In this document: positions 46,581 through 57,595 of the stretch, piece by piece
Layout: the number at the start of each line of letters is the position of its first letter
Numbering within the stretch: position 1 is the first letter of the stretch
Assembly: GCA_016859345.1 (NCBI GenBank)
Contig: CM029126.1
Span: 2,784,501-2,848,500 of the forward strand
Length of the DNA stretch: 64,000 nucleotides
Reading direction: 5' to 3'
From: Istiophorus platypterus
Taxonomy: Eukaryota; Chordata; Actinopteri; Istiophoriformes; Istiophoridae
Program-made: the position numbers and the translations under genes
The notes under the pieces: generated by a model
Database searches by the model: none
What the model was told of the DNA's origin: nothing
The model's input: the letters and a program-made list of their open reading frames with translations, nothing else

Positions 46581-46609
<29 letters not shown>
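46581..46609. repeat. (GA)n microsatellite
   Basis: About 14 GA units. Confidence 0.95.
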
Positions 46610-46612
<3 letters not shown>

Positions 46613-48635
46613 GACGGACATGTTGAGGACGGGTCTGAGTATTTACAGCCGTGTAATGTTGCCGTGGAAGTGGGTCACACAGACAGATCCACTCACGCCG
46701 GCCTCGCTCCAGACTGCGCGGCGAGCAGAGCACTCTTCGTAATTCCTCACCCCGACGAGGAGAGAGTTAAGACTCGGCGCAGCGTCACGCAAAGTGCTCC
46801 GTCTGCAATATTAATAATAGCGCAAATAAATGAGGGAAGGGAATTAGTCCCAGCACGGCGCCCATGCCAAGCAACAAATTAGGTCGTCTCAGCCGACGGC
46901 AGGCGGGGGCTTCGCCGCCCGCAACGGGTCGCGCCTCAAAAAACAAACATACAACAAAAAGACGCCGATCAAACCGATGCAGGGCAACGTACGGAACCGA
47001 CCGGAGCCGCGCTCAGCTCCTCGCGAAAATCTGGGGCAGCAGATAGATAGAGGAACCCGCGGCCTCCTGCAGAAACCCCCCCAGTCCACTGAAGAAACAG
47101 AGCCAGCAAGAGGTAGCCCCCAGAGGAAACTCCGCGGTCTTCTACGCCAGCGCCAGCACAACGCTGGAACATTTAAAGATTTTACATAAGAGAAGCAAGT
47201 GGGGGGGTTACGATAAAAGGATCAAAAAAAAAAAAGGAAAGATACTTGGAGCTGAAGGGTAGAGTTCGTTTTTCAGATGAATGAAAGATACAAAAAGGAG
47301 AAAAAAAGGGGAGAACAGAATGAGAGAAATGCAAGAAGTAAGAAATTAATAAGAAATGAAGTGGATGAAGGAGGGAAAGGAGGCAACTCTGAGAAATACA
47401 AGGGGTAAAGCAGTAAGGAGACAAAGTAGGAGATAACAAGGAGGAAGAGGAGTGATAGGAAGTAACGGAGGGAACATAGGGAAAGAGCAAAAAGGAGGGA
47501 GAAAGATGGAAAGCAAGCAAAAACAGAAACGAGTAAAAAGTGCAAAGTATCAAAAAAAACCCCGAAACAAATACTCCAGCAAAAATATAATAATGTAGAA
47601 TACAACGGCCTCAGCTACTTCACACCTTTGCCCAAGAACCTCACTGAAAATAATTCCCAAGAAATTCGTTCCGAGACTTTTCTAAACACAGGTTACTGGA
47701 TCTGCAAGTCAAAAGGGAATGAGGTGAACTGACCAACTGAGGAAAGTAACAAAAAAAAAGACTCTTTCTGCCGGTACAGAAAATAAGTGGGGGGGGCAAA
47801 TGTAAATGGGCGGGGGAGCCAATGTTCTCAACCCTGTCTCTGCTCTGTGATGAGCTCCAGACACTTTGACCAAACTTCACTTCAAAAAGGCGTTTTCAAC
47901 CCACGGAGACAGTAGAGATAGTAGAGGAATAGATGCATCGTCCTTTTAGTTTTTAATCCCGCTTCAAAAACGGCTTCGAGGCGAGACGCACAAATTAAAC
48001 GCATCGAGGTCAGTTTGGTTCGCAGGCCTCGGTGCTGCCGCTGCGAAAAGGGGCCTTCGCAAAGTCCCAGAAACGGCTTCGAGAGACATAACTTCAGGTG
48101 GCGTGTGTCGGCTCTCGGGGCTACATTAGCGACAACTGGCACACAATAGCCGGATCTCCACCTGGATTGGCCGGTTTCCGTTGTGGTTGAGGCTTCGCGG
48201 TTGTGTAACAGCGTCGCGCTACTTCTGCCTCGGCCGCGGAGTGAGGACAGCCGCACGACTGCAAAAGGTTACTTGTCAGGAAGGATTTGACACTGGTTGT
48301 TCTTAAGCATCTGAACACATTACCAATGCTGTCATTTTTTGCCGGTGAGAACAGTGTTGGGGTTTGTTTCTTTTTCTTTCCGGAAAATGAGAGCGTGAAG
48401 CCAGCGGAGGGAAATGCGTCAGTGCAAGCGCCTCGGCTCTGGTCATTAGCCCTGTTCAAGCTGGTGTTTCTAATAGCAGCGAGAGCAGTTTGCGTGGAAT
48501 GAGTAGGGGAAGGAGGTGGGTGAGGGATGGGGGTTGTTAGGTAGTGTACAGCCTTTGGCTTAGACTTACTGTTTTATACCACATCTAAAGTCCTAAATGT
48601 CTCTACCTGTTCCAAACGGGGCGACACGCCCGAGG

Positions 48636-48705
48636 TGGGGCCCATCATCGCCCGTCATCGCCCCGTCATCGCCCCGTCATCGCCCCATCATCGCCCTGTC
48701 CCTGC
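48636..48705. repeat. 12-bp minisatellite (CATCGCCCCGT)
   Basis: Five to six near-identical copies of an 11-12 bp CATCGCCC(C)GT unit with small variants at the ends. Confidence 0.9.
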
Positions 48706-50036
48706 TGCATCACAGTTACCCCCCCAGATCTTTTTACCGCCTCGTAAAAGTCCGACTTTCATGCGGCTTTACGGCCTTGAGTCCAAGTAATTGCGCGGAT
48801 GGGGACAAAGGACCGGCTCTGGTACGGCGCCTCCTCGAAGGCGACGGCGTTGCTGCACGGTTGTGAACACAAGACGTGAGGGAGGTGGTCGCGTGAAGAG
48901 CGACAGGGAGAAAGAACAAAACAGATCTCACATCTCCGCGTACATTCAGCGTGGGAGCCGGGCTGTTATTGTCAGGCCGGTTGTCGCCTGGCCCTGCTCC
49001 TACCTGCCCGTTCCCTCGTCCAGCCCCGGGTACGTAAACCGCCGACCGCCCCACCTTTTTCACCGGGTCCTTTCCAGCTGGCCCTGCCTGCCACGGCCCT
49101 GTTCTGCTAGCTGGCCTCTCGCATCGCTAGATTTGTTTGCCTTTTTGAACTTTCTACCATTTGCTAAACCAGCTTCCTGTTCAGCGACCTCCGGTTCCTG
49201 GGTCCTCTCCCTGTGCTTGAACTTTGACTCTGAGCATAAATAATTGTATGAAAATGTAAAGATACGACCATTAAAAACAGATATAACAGATTTAAATCTT
49301 GATCTGCTGTGTTTTTTTTCCTTGGCTATGTCGTTGTTCTGTATTTTTACCTTTTGATACTTAAACTTACTGTAAAAGGAGCGAATGCGGTTGAACTCTA
49401 AAATCTTTCAGAGCTAGTAAAAAATAAGATGCATTTTCAGGCAGGATGCTCAACATAATCTGAGTAATCAAACCTTTTAAGAGCTCGCGCATCTCGTAAA
49501 AAGGAACTCCAGCGAGAACACGCCGCCTGAAAGACCCCCTCCCATGCAGAGACGCCCTTTTTCAAGACCAAACAACACGAGGCTCCTGTCGGCGGCGGCC
49601 TCGGGGGCCGGTGGCGTTCAGCTCTCGAGCCGTGGCTGCGTTCCTCCAGTGGCGGCGGACATCTGATCTCTCCATTCATCCGCAGACGGGACTTCAAATG
49701 GCTGCGTGGCCTGAATAGCACTTGTGCACGGCGGATTCAAAGGCGCTGCTCGCCACAGGCTCCGTCATGGACCCCATGATGAGACTCCGATGAAAAGACG
49801 ACCGCGGTGGACGGATGCGGGGATGAATTGTTCCGTCGCTCAGCGGATGCACCTTCTCCCACACAGCTCCCGACATCTTTGGCTAATCCCGGTATTAAGG
49901 AGCTGCCGTTGGAAAGGAGTCAAAGCTGCGTCCCAACGCTGTCACCCAGTTTATCCCAATTCCTCTAATGGGACGATGAGCAAGAAGTAACACAGTCTTT
50001 GGTATCTTGATTTTCAAGCTGAATTCATTGGTGGAA

Positions 50037-50098
50037 ATATAAATATAAATATAAATATAAATAAAAAAATAAAATAAATAAATAAAATATATAAATAT
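50037..50098. repeat. AT-rich (AAATAT/AAAT)n repeat
   Basis: About 62 bp of ATAAAT and AAATAA units. Confidence 0.9.
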
Positions 50099-50184
50099 AA
50101 GCTCAACCATCACTGCACCCAAAATGGTGGGGAAACCAAAGGACACTTTTCTGCCTTTGAATGTGATTAGAATCCTTGGCTGCA

Positions 50185-50440
50185 GAGAAACCTGATGCAG
50201 TTGGGTTCATAAGTGTTTGGACGGTGACGCAGCCTCTGTTATCTTGCCTCTGTTCGCAACCACAAACGGATTTGAAGCGAACAAACCAGCGTTATTATAA
50301 ACATCAGGATTATATTTAATACTTGGATGAAAATGGCTGCCTGAGGTCTGGAACCCGTGGACATCACTAGATACTGAGGTTCCCCCCTTGAGATTCCAGG
50401 CTTTTTTACTGCATCCGCCTTCAGTTGCTGTTTGCTTGTT
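50185..50440 (-). mobile_element. Tc1-like element fragment
   Basis: 'CATAAGTGTTTGGACGGTGA', 'TTGCCTCTGTTCGCAACC' and 'ACAAACGGATTTGAA' match, with changes, a common fish repeat reading CATAAGTATTTGGACAGTGA. The part at 50360-50440 (ACATCACTAGATACTGAGG, GCCTTCAGTTGCTGTTTG) matches the adjoining segment that, in antisense, comes from a Tc1-type transposase. Decayed and truncated. Confidence 0.65.
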
Positions 50441-50866
50441 GGCAGATACTTTTAGAAACTACACAAATAATTCCTCTGCGTTTTTAATAAACTCTGGGAA
50501 CTCAATGAGAGACTAAGATGATCTCAAAGTCGGATTCACATGAAACGTTCGGTGCTTTGTTGAATGGGAATTAATAATCGATACTTTTGGTGAGTTTGCT
50601 TGTAAAGATGCTTTAAAAGTATCTTTTTCAAAAGAGGTAAAAAGATTTCATGCCCTCGCTCCACCTTTTCTTCTTCTCTATTCTCTGTTTAGTTCAGCAC
50701 AGTCCCTGGTGCTAACACTCTACCCCTGGTGGTGAAGGCGCTCCACCTGTTCCTATTGGTTAAAAAGGAAGAGAGATGGAGGAAAAACAAAATGAGCTCC
50801 CAGAATGAAAATAGATAGTGAGCTTGACCTTGAAAATAGCTGTATAATTTAACAAAGTCAACTTAC

Positions 50867-50952
50867 TTTCTGTTTCTGCAGCTTTTTAATCAACAGTTTG
50901 AGGCCTTCCTCAGCCAGGAGGTTTCCGGACAGTTCCCGACAAACTAGCAGCT
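50867..50952 (-). CDS. hypothetical protein, exon 2
   Basis: 86 nt, phase 1 in and phase 0 out. Acceptor TCAGTGGGCAG, donor CAGAAA|GTAAGT. Joined to the exon at 53084-52997 it continues in frame as ELLVCRELSGNLLAEEGL then KLLIKKLQKQK. The pattern faintly recalls one ribonuclease-inhibitor-type leucine-rich repeat (L.G N.L..EGL..L...L), but one repeat is not enough to name a family. I do not recognise the gene. The next exon was not found. Confidence 0.45.
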
Positions 50953-51945
50953 CTGCCCACTGAGGAAGACCATGGGATGAGACTCCCGAAGAAGCTCCCG
51001 GAAAACAACTGAGGCATAAATACTCTCAAACTCTGGGAGGTGCAATATATCGGCCTCTAGTTGCAGGACATTCACGGAACCTTTTGGATCTTACGGACAC
51101 GACCGGGGGGAAACGTTCCTCTGAATCGAACCATGACCAGAGTTTGTTTTACTCCAGGTCCTTTTCACCGAGCCAGACCCAAACCTAAAGCTACATCTTG
51201 AGTTCTGTTACAAAGTTTCCTCTCCGCTGAGGTTAAACACCATACAAACAAGGCCGTGGAGTCATTTTTTGACCCTTAGCGTCTCAAAAGGGTCTGAAAA
51301 GTCTTGCTCTTTTGTAGGACATCACGCGAGCGGCGGCCAGGACGCCGCTGATCTACGCACCGACAACCGTCTACGTCTGACTCCGCCAAAAATGCTCCGT
51401 ATGGACGAGTCCAAATGTACTTAATGGCCTGGCTGCCACTGTCTGCCGCTGAGGCCGCGCGGGCAAAGCAAAGCAACCACTTAAAACGGTTTGTCATATT
51501 GTTCTTCGCCCGAGGCTGCAATCAATCGAGGTCTGGAGCAGCTCCCCGATATAACAGTGCAGATAAATCATCCCCTAACAAGGAGACTGACACACTTCCT
51601 GTGCATAAAATGCCACTGATTAAATTGCCCATTTGGCAGGATCCCAAGCGTCGAATCCTTGGCTCCCCCTTGACGGCTATCTGCCCCTCCGGAGCCGCAG
51701 CGTGGCCCCCCGCGACGGGGCGGCGGAGGCGGAGGGGCTGCCGCAGGTAGGAGTTCGCCTCCGCCGCCCTCGCCGGAGAAGAACGATTCCAGGCTGGTGT
51801 CAGCCTCCGTCGAGGCGATGGACCAATCTTTGGGGGGAAAAAAAGCGAGGAGGGGCCGAGTTTGGGGGAAAAAATGGTCTTGGGGTGGAAAAGCGGAGGT
51901 TTGATCGGGGGGGGGGGGTGTTGTCATAGCGAAGCAGCTTGATTT

Positions 51946-51948
<3 letters not shown>

Positions 51949-51981
<33 letters not shown>
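51949..51981. repeat. (CA)n microsatellite
   Basis: About 16 CA units after a G-run at 51908-51918. Confidence 0.95.
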
Positions 51982-51984
<3 letters not shown>

Positions 51985-52145
51985 CGTCCAGGGGGGTGAG
52001 GGGGTGATGCTGCAGTTACTGCCGTGTGTAATCCTGCTGAAAGGCAGTTAAAACACAGGCTGCCTCGGCCCTTTTTTTTTTAGGTTTATGGAGCAAACTA
52101 TCCGGAGGATTAATGTTCACATGGACAGACTGTGACTCCAGAAAA

Positions 52146-52182
52146 ACAACAACAACAACACCAACAACAACAACAACACAGG
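52146..52182. repeat. (AAC)n microsatellite
   Basis: About 12 AAC units with one CCAAC interruption. Confidence 0.93.
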
Positions 52183-52996
52183 TTCACGCTAACAACGAAG
52201 CAGCTACGACACGGAATAGTAAAATAGTAATGGCACATTTTTCTGGATTTGATGAAAATGCAAGGCATTAAGTATCAATATAGGTCAGTATTTAAGCCAC
52301 CGTACCAAACACAATACGAGTTACTATTGTTGTAACGGTGTTATGGGCTTTTTAAAAATGGGATTTATCATTACAGAGACTTGTTCACGCCTGAAAATAG
52401 ACACGAGTCCCAGGATCTACACGTCAGGATGGCTCTTAACCCTCATCGTCCAGAGGACAAACCTCAATATTAGAAATGATAAAACCGGCAACAGAAAAAA
52501 CAGGAAACTCTGCTTCAGCAGATGATAAATCACCACTGCCAACAACTTTCCTCCCATTTTCATGCTTTCATCCATGAGGGCCAGAGTTAAAATCTCATTT
52601 GAGTGAGAAACTGGAAACCTCGAGGAAAAAGCAAATAAATCAGCCTAAATGAATCCTATGATCCATTTAGGGACATAAGACGCAAAAAAAACAAAAACAA
52701 CAAATTAAAGCAAAATTGGAAAGGAAATCTGCTGATGGACGACCACGACGATAAAGTTAACACTGACTCATTATACACCAAGAAACCTCTATAGGAAAAT
52801 AACAAATGTTATAGAAATCAGATCAAGACTCAGCTCCTGCTATAAATAAATACAGTGCAGCCTATCGTAGATATGGAAGATGAATAATGAAGCAGCTTTC
52901 AGGCTCAATCACTAGTAAAACTGCTGGAAATGAGACAAAAAAGAGTTTGAAACAAGAAGTGTATCACGTTTATGACGATCCACGGAGTGAACTCAC

Positions 52997-53084
52997 CGGC
53001 TGGAGCTTCCAGTGAAGGAGAAAACCACAAAGCTCCCGAGTCCTCGACGCTCTTCGTCCGCGTCCAGCAGCAAAACGCGTTCAT
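52997..53084 (-). CDS. hypothetical protein, exon 1 with start codon
   Basis: ATG at 53084 (context GGAGATGA), with an in-frame TGA two codons upstream, opens 29 codons: MNAFCCWTRTKSVEDSGALW then FSPSLEAPA. It ends in phase 1 at donor AGCCG|GTGAGT. The exon at 50952-50867 begins in the matching phase with a good acceptor. Upstream are pyrimidine-rich (plus strand) DNA and a CpG-dense region at 53300-53480, as expected of a vertebrate promoter. The protein is unknown to me. The two exons are separated by a 2044 bp intron. Confidence 0.45.
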
Positions 53085-53097
53085 CTCCGCTCAGGAC

Positions 53098-53297
53098 ACT
53101 TCTCTCTTCCTCCTCCTCCTCCTCTCCTTCCTCTTCTTCCTCCCCCTCCTCCTCCTCTTCCTCTCCTGTCTACATTCGACCAGACTTTTCCAACATCTGT
53201 CACAGCGCAGTCGCGTAATTTACTTCGCCCTCCTTCACTAATTTCCCTTCTCTCCTCCCTCCCTCTCTTTCTTTCCTCCCTTCCTTCCTTCCTCCCC
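53098..53297. repeat. CTCCTC/CTTCCCTC pyrimidine tract
   Basis: Two low-complexity stretches (53101-53167 and 53224-53297), purine-rich on the minus strand, in the probable 5'UTR of the hypothetical gene starting at 53084. Confidence 0.9.
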
Positions 53298-53299
53298 GC

Positions 53300-53480
53300 T
53301 CACTGCCGAACACCGGGGGACTTCTCGGGATAATTGAGCTTCTGGGTGAATCCAGGTCGGCGCTGCGCCCTGCGTCGGTCTGGCCGTGCGCGGCGATGCT
53401 GCGGAGGAGCCGCCGCGCTCTGACCGCGGTGCCGCCGCCGCCGCCGCCTCCTGCCGCTGCGCCCTCCTCCACGATCCCTC
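53300..53480 (-). promoter_or_regulatory. CpG-rich region, candidate promoter
   Basis: Dense CpG with (GCCGCC)n, about 220-400 bp upstream of the hypothetical minus-strand ATG at 53084. It could also serve a plus-strand transcript, but no plus-strand gene is supported. Confidence 0.4.
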
Positions 53481-53918
53481 CGCTCGGCTTGTGCCAAAGT
53501 CCCACAGATCCCTGCCATGTGTCGGGACCCTGTAATACCCCTGATCCCCCGGTAACGAGTAGTGTAACGAAGAACGGGGCTATTACTGGAAACCACTTCC
53601 CTCTTTCCATCATTAATGCGTTAAAGAATGACTCCCCCCGTCATTCTGTTCATTTCTCCACTTCTGTGGTGGATCAAGTAAAGCGGACGAAGGCTTTTCC
53701 AGACATGAGGCCGCTTGACAGTAAAATATTTAGAATGTATGTAATGAATGAAAACTTTCAATGATTAATAACTGAATTCTTGACAGGCCACATTTAATCA
53801 GAGAAAAATACATATATTTTTTAAAACTACATTAAGGTATTATACATATGAGTATAAAGGTGATCTGTGGTTCCTAGAATTAAAGTTTTTCCTCTGGCTG
53901 ACAGACCTGGCAGCAGCT

Positions 53919-53953
53919 TGACCTCTGACCCTGACCTCTGACCTTTGACCTTT
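53919..53953. promoter_or_regulatory. cluster of five nuclear-receptor half-sites (DR1-type)
   Basis: Five TGACCT/TGACCC half-sites in a row within 35 bp, with spacings of 1, 0, 1 and 1 base; on the minus strand they read AGGTCA. This is the DR1 arrangement bound by HNF4, RXR, PPAR and COUP-TF proteins. It lies about 840 bp upstream of the hypothetical ATG at 53084. Confidence 0.5.
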
Positions 53954-54135
53954 CCATGTTAACGACCCAGAGAGAAGGTGACATCCCTGAAATCCGAATT
54001 CTTTTCTTATTTCTGGCGGCAGAGCTCTACATCACAGGTTAGTTTACTGGTTCCGGGGACTGTCTGTCCTCGTAACATCACCCTCGTAACGGGGACGGTT
54101 TCATCTCCGTTACGTTCACAGCCTTTGCAGCCAGA

Positions 54136-54245
54136 TCTGCCAGGAACGGGCTTCGTCGTCCCAGACCCTGCTGGACCGCTCCGGTCCAGGGGTCGTCCTC
54201 AGCTTCGCCACCTGCCTGCGCACAACCCGCCCGATCAGTCCCTCC
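54136..54245 (-). CDS. possible terminal exon of cysteine-rich protein
   Basis: After ACATACAGGGAG on the minus strand the frame reads GLIGRVVRRQVAKLRTTPG, then PERSSRVWDDEARSWQIW and a TGA stop (ends about 54116). With the second AG as acceptor it follows the exon at 54453-54350 in phase. The pyrimidine tract is poor and the family is unknown, so this is weak. A different frame here is also open. Confidence 0.2.
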
Positions 54246-54349
54246 CTGTATGTAATATGGACCCATTCACCAGATGGTTCTTAGCATTCAATATCTCACA
54301 TTGTGTCTGAGCAAAGTAAAAACTGTTTACGTCCTCGTTTGATCCATAC

Positions 54350-54453
54350 CTGCCGGATTTTCTCACAGTTTGACCCAAAGTGATGCTTGGTAATGCAGAC
54401 GAAGTGGTCGTCATGCACCTGCTGACACCGACAGCAACTCGGGGGAAAAGGAC
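54350..54453 (-). CDS. hypothetical cysteine-rich exon
   Basis: 104 nt, phase 1 in, phase 0 out. Acceptor TTGTTTTCGTACAG, donor CGGCAG|GTATGG. It encodes PFPPSCCRCQQVHDDHFVC then ITKHHFGSNCEKIRQ, with five cysteines in 34 residues, as in a secreted or extracellular module. It lies upstream of the hypothetical start at 53084 and its phase does not fit the exon at 50952, so it would belong to another transcript. No family recognised. Confidence 0.35.
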
Positions 54454-55047
54454 CTGTACGAAAACAATCAAACAACTGAAACACAATGTGAACATTTATG
54501 GGTCATTCAGATGTTTCTGGCATTTAAAGATTCCTGATTAAAAGGTCCCTTGACCGTAAGCGTTGATTGTGTCTGGATTTTTTTACTTCAGGGTTAAAGC
54601 AAAAACCCTCTACTAACCAACCCTGATGGTTTTCTAAATTACACAGCTATTACAGCATGACCGCGTCTTTAACCCGCCGGGAACATTGTGGACACGGTGA
54701 GAAACATCACCTCTGAGCCGCAGGGCGAACGCCGCTTTGACCGTATGGACGCGTGAACTCCTCCTAAAAACGGCACATGTCCCTGAGCCAGGGAGCAGTT
54801 TTAGCAATTTGGGGCACTACTTGGCACTCGAGGGACTTAACCTTTATCCACATTTAATATCTAATAATTTGATATTTTTCATTAAGCAGAATTAGAAAGG
54901 AAAACTTTGGACTAATTTTGGCCACCAGTTCTACATTTTATTATCATAGCCACAACTTTTCTGAGTACAATGCTGCTGTGACCAGTGGAAGTGATTGGGC
55001 TAATCTATGAAAATCAGACCCAGGTTGTAATGAAAGTGGAATTTCCC

Positions 55048-55049
<2 letters not shown>

Positions 55050-55086
<37 letters not shown>

Positions 55087-55087
55087 A
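55050..55087. repeat. (AT)n(GT)n microsatellite
   Basis: Short TATATATA run turning into about 12 GT units. Confidence 0.93.
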
Positions 55088-55217
55088 CACAGCAAGACTT
55101 TCACCACAGCTCATCCAGCTGCAAATCCCAACAGGTGGATGCACAGGAAAGCAGCTTTTTGGAAAAAAAAAAAAGTTACTGTTACAACGCATCCAGGATG
55201 CTGGAGATGTGCATATA

Positions 55218-55287
55218 GTAATGATAATAATAATAACTAAATAATGCTAATAATGCTAATAATGCTAATAATGCTAATAATGATAAC

Positions 55288-55331
<44 letters not shown>

Positions 55332-55354
55332 TAATAATAATAATAATAATAATA
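55218..55354. repeat. (TAA)n / (TAATAATGC)n repeat
   Basis: A 9-bp unit, TAATAATGC, about five times, changing into about 28 TAA triplets; about 137 bp in all. Confidence 0.96.
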
Positions 55355-55947
55355 TGGGCGGCAACAGAGTCTCTAAGCTGTCAGCTCTGAGGGGATTTTG
55401 ATTTTTTTTATCTGCTACGCCGAGTGAGCGCTGGCATGTTTCCAGGACGGTACATTACTACCGCGGCTTGGCGGGAGAGACGGGCAGATATGCTCGGGTC
55501 AGCCAAATCTCTGGATCGAGCAACAGCTGGACGCGATAAAGACGAGTGGGCCCCGACCCCTGGTTGTGGTGGTGGGCGAGGAAATACCCCCCCCATCCTC
55601 TCTCTTATGTGCAAAACACACTCAAACATAATCCCAAAAAATAAATAAAAACCCTCAGTTGGTTTTTAAAAACATTAATGGCCATGGTGACAGTGCGTCA
55701 TACTTCCCATTTGAGTTCGGCTCGGTTCAGGTCAGAGATCCTGTTAAAACTGGGATCATCATGGTTGTTAAGATGGACTCCACATGTTCAGACTGAAAAA
55801 AAAAAAAATGAAAACATGCAGCTGTTGTTCACAAAAACGTCTCCATCTCGTCGCTGTTTCGTTCGGCCGACCGTCCCTTCCTCTCCGGTCAGAACAGCAT
55901 GGCTGCTCCACGCTGAAGGCCGGAAACGTGACCCAATTAACGTGGGG

Positions 55948-55948
<1 letters not shown>

Positions 55949-55997
<49 letters not shown>
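55949..55997. repeat. (CA)n microsatellite
   Basis: About 24 CA units. Confidence 0.96.
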
Positions 55998-55999
<2 letters not shown>

Positions 56000-56864
56000 A
56001 GCCGGTACACAGTGTTCTCCGATCAAGTCTGAAGAAGAACAAGAAGAAGCCCAAGAGTGTTTACAGCCGGACAAGGCACCGGGAGGCGTCCAAGTAGAAA
56101 CACTTTCAGACATAGGTCTTCGCTGTAACACTGGACTCTAACCACAAGAAGTGACGGAAGCAGTTGTGTGAAATATGGCGTCGCCTAAACGTCGGCGATT
56201 CGGATCATCGGACAAGAAGATTCTCGAAGTCGAATCACATTTTGTCATCTGATGCTTCTTTTTTTTCCAGTTAACTTCATACACGGACTTTGCTGAAAGT
56301 TAGTTCCCAAACTAACTGCGACGAGAGAGGTGATCGAAATTACGGAAATTTCCAGAGGCAGCACCCCGTGTCTCCATGGCAACACTGGAAAAGTCGTGGG
56401 TGAACGGGGTTTGGGAAACTGTTTAATGACGCCACGAGCACTTTGGGGGGAGGAAACCGATGCTCTGAACATAAATGTTCTTCAAACGGCAAGTCCTCCG
56501 AGCTGGATGACCGTAAAGGTCATTTGTCCCACCTCTTATGACCCCGTAGGACCGTCCTCTTTGTCTAACACTCCTCTATGGCAGCAGGTATACCGGACCT
56601 TCGTCGTCACGGTTACAGCATGAGATTACGGAACCGTTTCTAAAAAAACAATGACCATCAGTTTAAAACAAGAAATGAACAGTTGTCTCTCGCGTCGAAG
56701 TCTTGGTCCTCCACAACCTCCTCTTCAGGAACCTCTGCTGCTCTTAATGCTACGTCCCCTGACGACCTCCGCTCGTACTGTGACTACTAGAGATCGGCTA
56801 ACAATAATACGTCACCACGGTTGGTGTGATCCAGTCCTATTCAGTTTTATTTTAATTACGTAGC

Positions 56865-57595
56865 ACAAAGTTATAACGTCCCTTATCTCAAGGAGCTTTA
56901 CAGAGAAAGTTCAAGGCCCTAGATTATTAGAGAGAGAGAGAAACCCTAACAGTTCCAGCCATGAGCAAAAACTCTGCCTCGACCTGCCTCTGAAGAGAGA
57001 AGAAGTCATCCCCACTTCCCCCAGCAGCCTCGGCCTATAGCAGCATAACCAAAGGGAGGGTTCAGGGCTCAACCGAGCCAGTTCTCACTCTAACCTTTAT
57101 CAAAGAGCAAGGTTTTAGGGCTTCTCTTGAATGTAGAGGGGGGTTCTGCCTCCCGGATCCAAACTGGGATCTGGTTCCACAGGGGAACAGAAGGGCTCTG
57201 CCTCCCGTTCTGCTTCCAGAGACTCTAGGAACCACGAGGAAGCCTGCGTTTTGAGAGCAAAGTGTTTTCATATAATGTGGTGCTATGAGGTCTGTAGGTT
57301 ACGATGGAGCTGGGTCTTTAAGGGTTTTGCGCGTAAGGTGAGTGAATTTAAATCCCATTCTGGATTTTACAGGGAGTCAAGGCAGAGGATATAAACACAG
57401 GAGCGATACGATCACAGTTTCTAGATCAGTGTCGTGCTCACGCTGCAGCGTTCTGGATCAACTGGAGGGTTTTTTCACAGAGTGACTGGAACGTCCTGAT
57501 AACAAGGGATTACACTGGTCCAGTGTAGAGGTGACATGTGCAGGGACTAGTTTTTCAGCATCCCTTTGAGACAGGATTAATTTTTATTGTAAGCA
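56865..57595. mobile_element. ~730 bp percomorph interspersed repeat
   Basis: Contains the recognisable run of phrases 'CCAGCCATGAGCAAAAACTC', 'GATCTGGTTCCACAGGGGAA', 'CTCTAGGAACCACGAGGAAG', 'GAGGTCTGTAGGTTACGATG', 'CTGGATTTTACAGGGAGTCA' and 'ACTAGTTTTTCAGCATCCCT'. This is a very common interspersed repeat of perch-like fishes. No intact coding sequence is visible. Its class (LINE-derived or non-autonomous) is not clear to me. Confidence 0.8.

Larger units (their letters stand above)
44935..50180. other. intergenic or intronic DNA, no gene recognised
   Basis: AT-rich until about 45800, then alternating CpG-rich patches (46090-46260, 46850-47160, 47960-48260, 48600-49100, 49560-49900). Low-complexity purine tract at 47210-47530. 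If the hypothetical minus-strand gene starting at 53084 is real, part of this may be its intron or 3' exons, but none could be supported. Confidence 0.45.
54460..56860. other. non-coding, microsatellite-rich
   Basis: Apart from the repeats listed separately, unique DNA with no supported exon. Confidence 0.5.

Noticed and set aside
49437..49721. Possible further exon of the hypothetical gene (after GGTCTTTCAG)
   Set aside because: Phase fits but the peptide is not convincing and the donor is weak.
53396..53764. Plus-strand frame beginning MLRRSRRALTAVPPPPPP
   Set aside because: A (GCC)n CpG-rich stretch translated; better explained as the promoter region of the minus-strand gene. No downstream exon seen.
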